Positions 60,638 to 64,000 of a DNA stretch of 64,000 nucleotides are shown piece by piece. Under the pieces are notes generated by a model, which ran no database searches, had not been told where the DNA came from, and was given only the letters and a program-made list of their open reading frames with translations. Source of the DNA: Streptomyces rugosispiralis (GTDB lineage: Bacteria > Actinomycetota > Actinomycetes > Streptomycetales > Streptomycetaceae); assembly GCF_024505145.1 (NCBI RefSeq), contig NZ_JANIAA010000001.1:248001-312000 (forward strand), written 5' to 3'. The position numbers and the translations under genes are program-made. How positions within the stretch are numbered: position 1 is the stretch's first letter; each line of letters begins with the position of its first letter.

Positions 60638-60655
60638 GGTGGAAAACAGTTCACT
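60638..60655 (+). promoter_or_regulatory. Shared RpiR-regulon element, copy 2
   Basis: GGTGGAAAACAGTTCACT is the counterpart of the element at 52496-52513. It lies in the -35 region of the YmdB operon promoter but in the opposite orientation relative to its gene, suggesting the binder recognises a dimeric site. A 13-bp perfect palindrome, GGATGAATCATCC, follows at 60672-60684. Confidence 0.65.
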
Positions 60656-60671
60656 CCAGTTGATGAACGAA

Positions 60672-60684
60672 GGATGAATCATCC
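60672..60684. promoter_or_regulatory. 13-bp perfect palindrome
   Basis: GGATGA-A-TCATCC is perfectly symmetric. It lies 54 bp upstream of the YmdB-like start and could be a second operator. Confidence 0.45.
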
Positions 60685-60759
60685 ACTGGCTTCAGTCTGG
60701 AACTTCCTTCACCGACTCATGCCGTCGTCGAACAGTGCCGCACGGCATTGGCAACGTGG

Positions 60760-62034
60760 TCACCGTGTCGACCCGCGTCCGGCCAGCGCGTCGAACCAGC
60801 GCGCCACCTGCGGTGCCGACACCACGAAGGACCCGAAGTGGTCCACCTCGCCCTGGTTCACGACGGGAGCGGGTGCCTGGTGAGCGGCGAGTTGGAGCGC
60901 GCAACTGCGCGCGTTCCCGATCGGCACGTCGGTGTCGGCCGCGCCCGCGTACAGTCGCACGGGGGCGTCCGGCTTCCAGTCGCAGGTGTGATCGGCCGAG
61001 CGCATGGCGTCCAGCAGCGGACCGGCCGGGTGCCGCAGACGGTCGTGGAAAGCGGGCGTGAGCAACTGCTTCACCGAGGGGGCGAGGCCCTTGACCACGT
61101 CCTCCTCGTCGTGCCCTCCGTCGAAGAGTGACTCCACGCGGCTCGCGTACGGCGCCCGGAAGACCTCGCCCGGGTCCTTGTAGAAGTGATGCAGCCGGTT
61201 CTGGGCGACCAGCCAGTACGAGATGTAGAGGACGCCGCTGATGTCGTTGATCCGACCGTCGAACAGGGCCGGGACCTCCTGGCCCGCCAGGTCGTACGGC
61301 CCGCTCACCGGGGCCAGCGCCGTCAGCCGGAAGTGCTGGTCCGCACCCCCGTCCAGCGCCCGGCCGAGCGCCATCGCGACCTGGCCGCCCTGCGAGAAGC
61401 CGGTCGCGTAGACGTCACCGGTGAGCGGACGGCCGAGCCGGTCCGCGACCGTGCGGGCGGCGCGCAGCATGTCGACGGAGGCGGTGACGGCGGAGCGGGT
61501 GTCCATGTACGGGTGCGGGCCCGGCCCCTCACCGAGCCCGACATAGTCGGGCGCGGCCACCGCACGCCCGGCCGAGGCGTTCAGATACGACGGCACACGG
61601 CCGAAGTCCTCGCTCGCGGAGGGCGCGTAGGTGCGCTTGACCATGGTGCCATGCGTGTCCGAGACGAGGTCGAGCCGCTGGGTTCCGCCCTTGGGAAGGG
61701 TGAGGAGACCGGTCGCGGTCGTGGGTTTCCCATATGGGTCCACGGTCCGGTACGTCAGCCGGTACGCCCGTACGCCGTACCGCACCGGATCGGTCGCGAT
61801 GCCCTTCTCGGCCAGGAATTCCCTGACCTGCCCCGCGTCACGGTCGGCGACCGGGGCGACGGAGACGAGGGTGCCGCGGTGGGCGGTGCCGCGGTGGGCG
61901 GTGCCGCGCTCCACCGCCGTGGCGACCGGCGCGACGGCCAATCCGGCGAGGAGCATGGCCGCCACCGCGGAGAGCCGCTTCCGTATCGGCCGACTGGTCT
62001 GTTCTTCTTGGGATTTGTGCCTCTCATCACTCAT
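60760..62034 (-). CDS. Secreted alpha/beta-hydrolase, secretory-lipase-like
   Basis: This 424-residue protein starts at ATG 62034. A signal with an Arg-rich n-region (RPIRKRLSAVAAMLLAGLAVAPVATA) is followed by a short GTAHR repeat encoded by 15-bp DNA repeats. The nucleophile elbow is GFSQGG, with candidate Asp in GAADTDVP and His in VDHFGSF. The overall order (AAPDYVGLGEG, then LAPVSGPYDLAG) matches secretory lipases. It acts outside the cell on esters; the substrate is unknown. Confidence 0.87.
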   Translation of the reverse strand: MSDERHKSQEEQTSRPIRKRLSAVAAMLLAGLAVAPVATAVERGTAHRGTAHRGTLVSVAPVADRDAGQVREFLAEKGIATDPVRYGVRAYRLTYRTVDPYGKPTTATGLLTLPKGGTQRLDLVSDTHGTMVKRTYAPSASEDFGRVPSYLNASAGRAVAAPDYVGLGEGPGPHPYMDTRSAVTASVDMLRAARTVADRLGRPLTGDVYATGFSQGGQVAMALGRALDGGADQHFRLTALAPVSGPYDLAGQEVPALFDGRINDISGVLYISYWLVAQNRLHHFYKDPGEVFRAPYASRVESLFDGGHDEEDVVKGLAPSVKQLLTPAFHDRLRHPAGPLLDAMRSADHTCDWKPDAPVRLYAGAADTDVPIGNARSCALQLAAHQAPAPVVNQGEVDHFGSFVVSAPQVARWFDALAGRGSTR

Positions 62035-62192
62035 GTCGGAGACGTTACGGACTCGCTGTTCGCATCGACATCCGAGACGCCCCCGTGTCCATGGTGCACT
62101 CAAGGCCACCATGGACAAGAGCGCGTCCCGAGCAAGTCCGGCGGGGTCTCGCGCCCCCGGCACACCGACCGCGAGCCGGGTGACGGCGGGGA

Positions 62193-63116
62193 TCAGTACA
62201 GTCCGGTCGTGTCGTGCCGGTAGGTGTTGTCCAGGATGTCGTCGAGGAAGTCCCCGAAGCCCGTCTCCAACTGGAGGCCGGTCCGCGGATCGTAGCTGAA
62301 GAGGCCGGGGCAGACACTGTTGTCGAGGCTGCTGTCGACGAAGAGCGCGTAGGAGAAGCGATCCGGCTTCGCCCCGTCGTGGCGCGTCTGGCGCACCACC
62401 CGGTGAGCGACCGCGGCCACCGGTGTGGCCGTCGATCGCGTCAGGATCTCCATCGCACAGCCGAAGTTGACGATGAAGGTGCCCGGTATCGGGTCGATCG
62501 CGTACCAGTCACCGTCCCGGTCCACCTCGAGCCCGGCCTCGGTGGAGCGCAGGACCGTCACCCAGCCCGAGTCCTTGTGGATGTTCAGGCCGCGGGCGGC
62601 CACTTCCGGCCGGAAGTGGTTGAAGGTGAGGGTGTGGGTGCCCCGCGGGGTGAGGCTGTGCCCGGTGGCCTCGTGCCAGAGTTCACGCGGTAGATCGAGA
62701 CGGGCGAGCACCGCGCGCTGGATGTCCAGCGCGAAGTCGCGCATGGCCTCGGCCTGTCGCGCCAGCGCGACCGGGTAGACCCTGTTCCACCAGGTGCTCG
62801 TCAGGAAGAACTGTTCGGTCTGGTCGGCGTCGCGGCAGAAGTAGCCCTGGCGCGGGCCCAGTTGTTCCGATGTCCACCCTCGGTAGCCCCGGTAGGGGTC
62901 CGTATGCCCTCTCGGGGCGGGGAGGTAGAAGCCGCGGGCGAACCGGTCTCCGGCGGAGAGATCCAGGCCGGCGGGCCGCCTCACGTAGAAGAAGCCGTCC
63001 TCCAGCGCACGTCGCAGTCCGTCCTCGGCGGTGAAGGCGAGACCGCCGTGGTGCAGTTCAGCCAGCTGCCAGCCCTGTCGTGAGGCGGTCCGCGCCTGTT
63101 CCCACGCCGTGTTCAT
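62193..63116 (-). CDS. Isopenicillin-N-synthase-like 2OG-Fe(II) oxygenase
   Basis: This 307-residue enzyme starts at ATG 63116, overlapping the stop of the adjacent oxygenase. The iron triad is visible as NIHKDSGW (His and Asp) and VAHRVV (distal His), with the co-substrate motif RFS about 15 residues later. The N-terminal non-haem dioxygenase region lies before it. It is a cytosolic oxidase or oxygenase, possibly biosynthetic. Confidence 0.88.
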   Translation of the reverse strand: MNTAWEQARTASRQGWQLAELHHGGLAFTAEDGLRRALEDGFFYVRRPAGLDLSAGDRFARGFYLPAPRGHTDPYRGYRGWTSEQLGPRQGYFCRDADQTEQFFLTSTWWNRVYPVALARQAEAMRDFALDIQRAVLARLDLPRELWHEATGHSLTPRGTHTLTFNHFRPEVAARGLNIHKDSGWVTVLRSTEAGLEVDRDGDWYAIDPIPGTFIVNFGCAMEILTRSTATPVAAVAHRVVRQTRHDGAKPDRFSYALFVDSSLDNSVCPGLFSYDPRTGLQLETGFGDFLDDILDNTYRHDTTGLY

Positions 63117-64000
63117 ACGCGGGAGTGGAACTCGTAGCCGAGCTTGCCCGCCTTCTCCACCGAGAACGCGCGGAAGTCCTGGAACCTCCGCAGCCTCCCT
63201 TCCGTGTCGTACTGGTAGAGGAACATGTCGTACCGCGGTCCCATGTAGATCGTGAACGAGGACCGGTCCGGGGTGTCGGCGTCGGAGGGAAGTTCGGGCA
63301 CGCGGTGGTAGACGGCGGTGACCGGTCGCGGCAGCTTCCTGGTCAGGACGCGGAAGGCGTCGCCGAGGTTGACGGTGAAGTGCCCCGCCCGTTCGCGGAC
63401 GGGCGTCCAACGGCCCTCGTGCAGGATCTCGTAGCCGGGCTGGTCGGTGCAGATCGTGGTGATGAACCCGCTGTCGGAGTGCTCGACGATCCCGGCGCGG
63501 TCGCTCAGGCCCGTGCGGTAGTGGTTGACCGTGGTGTAGCACAGTCCGGTGTCCTGACGGGCGCCACCGGTGACGAGCTCCCGGTCCTCCTCGGGTATCC
63601 CCGCGGCGTCGAAGACTCCGTAGAGGGTGTCCAGAGTCAGCTCCCTCATCCTCCGGAGCACGGCCGTCACCTCGTCGGGCAGATACCGCTGCCACAGGAA
63701 GCTCTCCAGTTGCAACTGCTCCACCTGGTCGGGCCGGTCCTCGTAGCCCAGCTTGGACTCGGGGTGACCGTGTTCCCGGTGGCCGCGATGGCGGTCGCCG
63801 GGGCCGCCGGTGGCGGGCTGGTAGAAGGTGCGGCAGAAGGCCAGGCCCGCGCTCACGTCGAGGTCCTCGGGAACGGCCAGGTTGAACGCGCCGAGGCGGA
63901 GGGCCTGGTCCGCGTCGCCCGGCGAGGCGAACCGCAGTCTGCCCGCCTCCACTGTCGCCGCGGGGAGGGTGAGGTGGGCTTCTTCCTCAACGACATCCGT
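63113..64000 (-). CDS. Isopenicillin-N-synthase-like oxygenase, 5' end beyond window
   Basis: At least 295 codons are open to the window edge; the frame reads TDVVEEEAHLTLPAATVEAG before a possible GTG at 63952, so the true start probably lies just outside. The triad is IVEHSDSGF (His, Asp) and AVYHRVPE (His), with RSS as the RxS motif. It is coupled to the following oxygenase by ATGA. Its differences in length and insertions suggest a distinct substrate from its neighbour. Confidence 0.85.
   Translation of the reverse strand, partial: TDVVEEEAHLTLPAATVEAGRLRFASPGDADQALRLGAFNLAVPEDLDVSAGLAFCRTFYQPATGGPGDRHRGHREHGHPESKLGYEDRPDQVEQLQLESFLWQRYLPDEVTAVLRRMRELTLDTLYGVFDAAGIPEEDRELVTGGARQDTGLCYTTVNHYRTGLSDRAGIVEHSDSGFITTICTDQPGYEILHEGRWTPVRERAGHFTVNLGDAFRVLTRKLPRPVTAVYHRVPELPSDADTPDRSSFTIYMGPRYDMFLYQYDTEGRLRRFQDFRAFSVEKAGKLGYEFHSRV

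Overview
The window reads as a chromosome segment of a Streptomyces-like actinomycete. GC is very high, genes are packed with many ATGA/GTGA/TTGA start-stop overlaps, GTG and TTG starts are common, and TTA leucine codons are rare (two noted, at 38156 and 38970). No rRNA, tRNA, integrase, transposase or CRISPR array was seen. Functions below are read from protein motifs and context; no database search was run.

Layout. (1) 1-8.4 kb: an IclR regulator (cut by the window edge) faces a five-gene peptide-type ABC importer, followed by a ROK-fold protein that has lost its kinase residues, a creatininase-family amidohydrolase and an enolase-superfamily enzyme. This is a catabolic locus of unknown substrate. 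(2) 8.4-10.1 kb: a flavin-dependent monooxygenase of the SnaA/NtaA/DszA type behind a perfect 16-bp palindrome, a promoter and a 24-residue leader peptide. (3) 10.2-17 kb: a MalEFG-type sugar importer with a LacI regulator, divergent from a glycogen-debranching-like glycosidase, then a secreted serine hydrolase. (4) 18.5-27.6 kb and 38.6-43.6 kb: two blocks that together resemble the mycobacterial DosR dormancy regulon: a DevS/DosS-like heme GAF kinase, a DevR/DosR-like regulator, VKOR, flavohemoglobin, a SLOG-like protein, a PPOX-fold flavoprotein, a stand-alone cNMP-binding protein, two tandem-domain universal stress proteins, an HPF/RaiA-like hibernation factor and an orphan cytochrome oxidase subunit I. 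Several upstream regions carry DosR-type 14-bp boxes, some as tandem pairs exactly 21 bp apart. (5) 26-37.5 kb: an MFS efflux pump with a divergent LysR, a second LysR, and a seven-gene catabolic operon (polyamine-type ABC importer, aldehyde dehydrogenase, zinc alcohol dehydrogenase, enolase-superfamily enzyme) with a divergent IclR whose gene has a TTA codon.

(6) 43.9-52.5 kb: a complete C-P lyase core (phnGHIJKL, a DUF1045 2H phosphoesterase, phnM, and phnN fused to a hexapeptide acyltransferase) with a divergent PhnF-like GntR regulator. It has no phnCDE importer and no phnP in view. (7) 52.5-60.6 kb: an EEP-family phosphodiesterase converges on an operon of a YmdB-like cyclic-nucleotide phosphodiesterase, a peptide-type ABC importer with fused ATPases, and an RpiR regulator. 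The EEP gene and the YmdB operon, 8 kb apart, share a near-identical 18-bp element next to matching leaderless -10 boxes. That marks them as one regulon, which I propose imports phosphodiesters or phosphonopeptides and feeds the C-P lyase. (8) 60.7-64 kb: a secreted alpha/beta-hydrolase and two coupled isopenicillin-N-synthase-like oxygenases, the first running off the window.

Strong hairpins close most convergent gene pairs.
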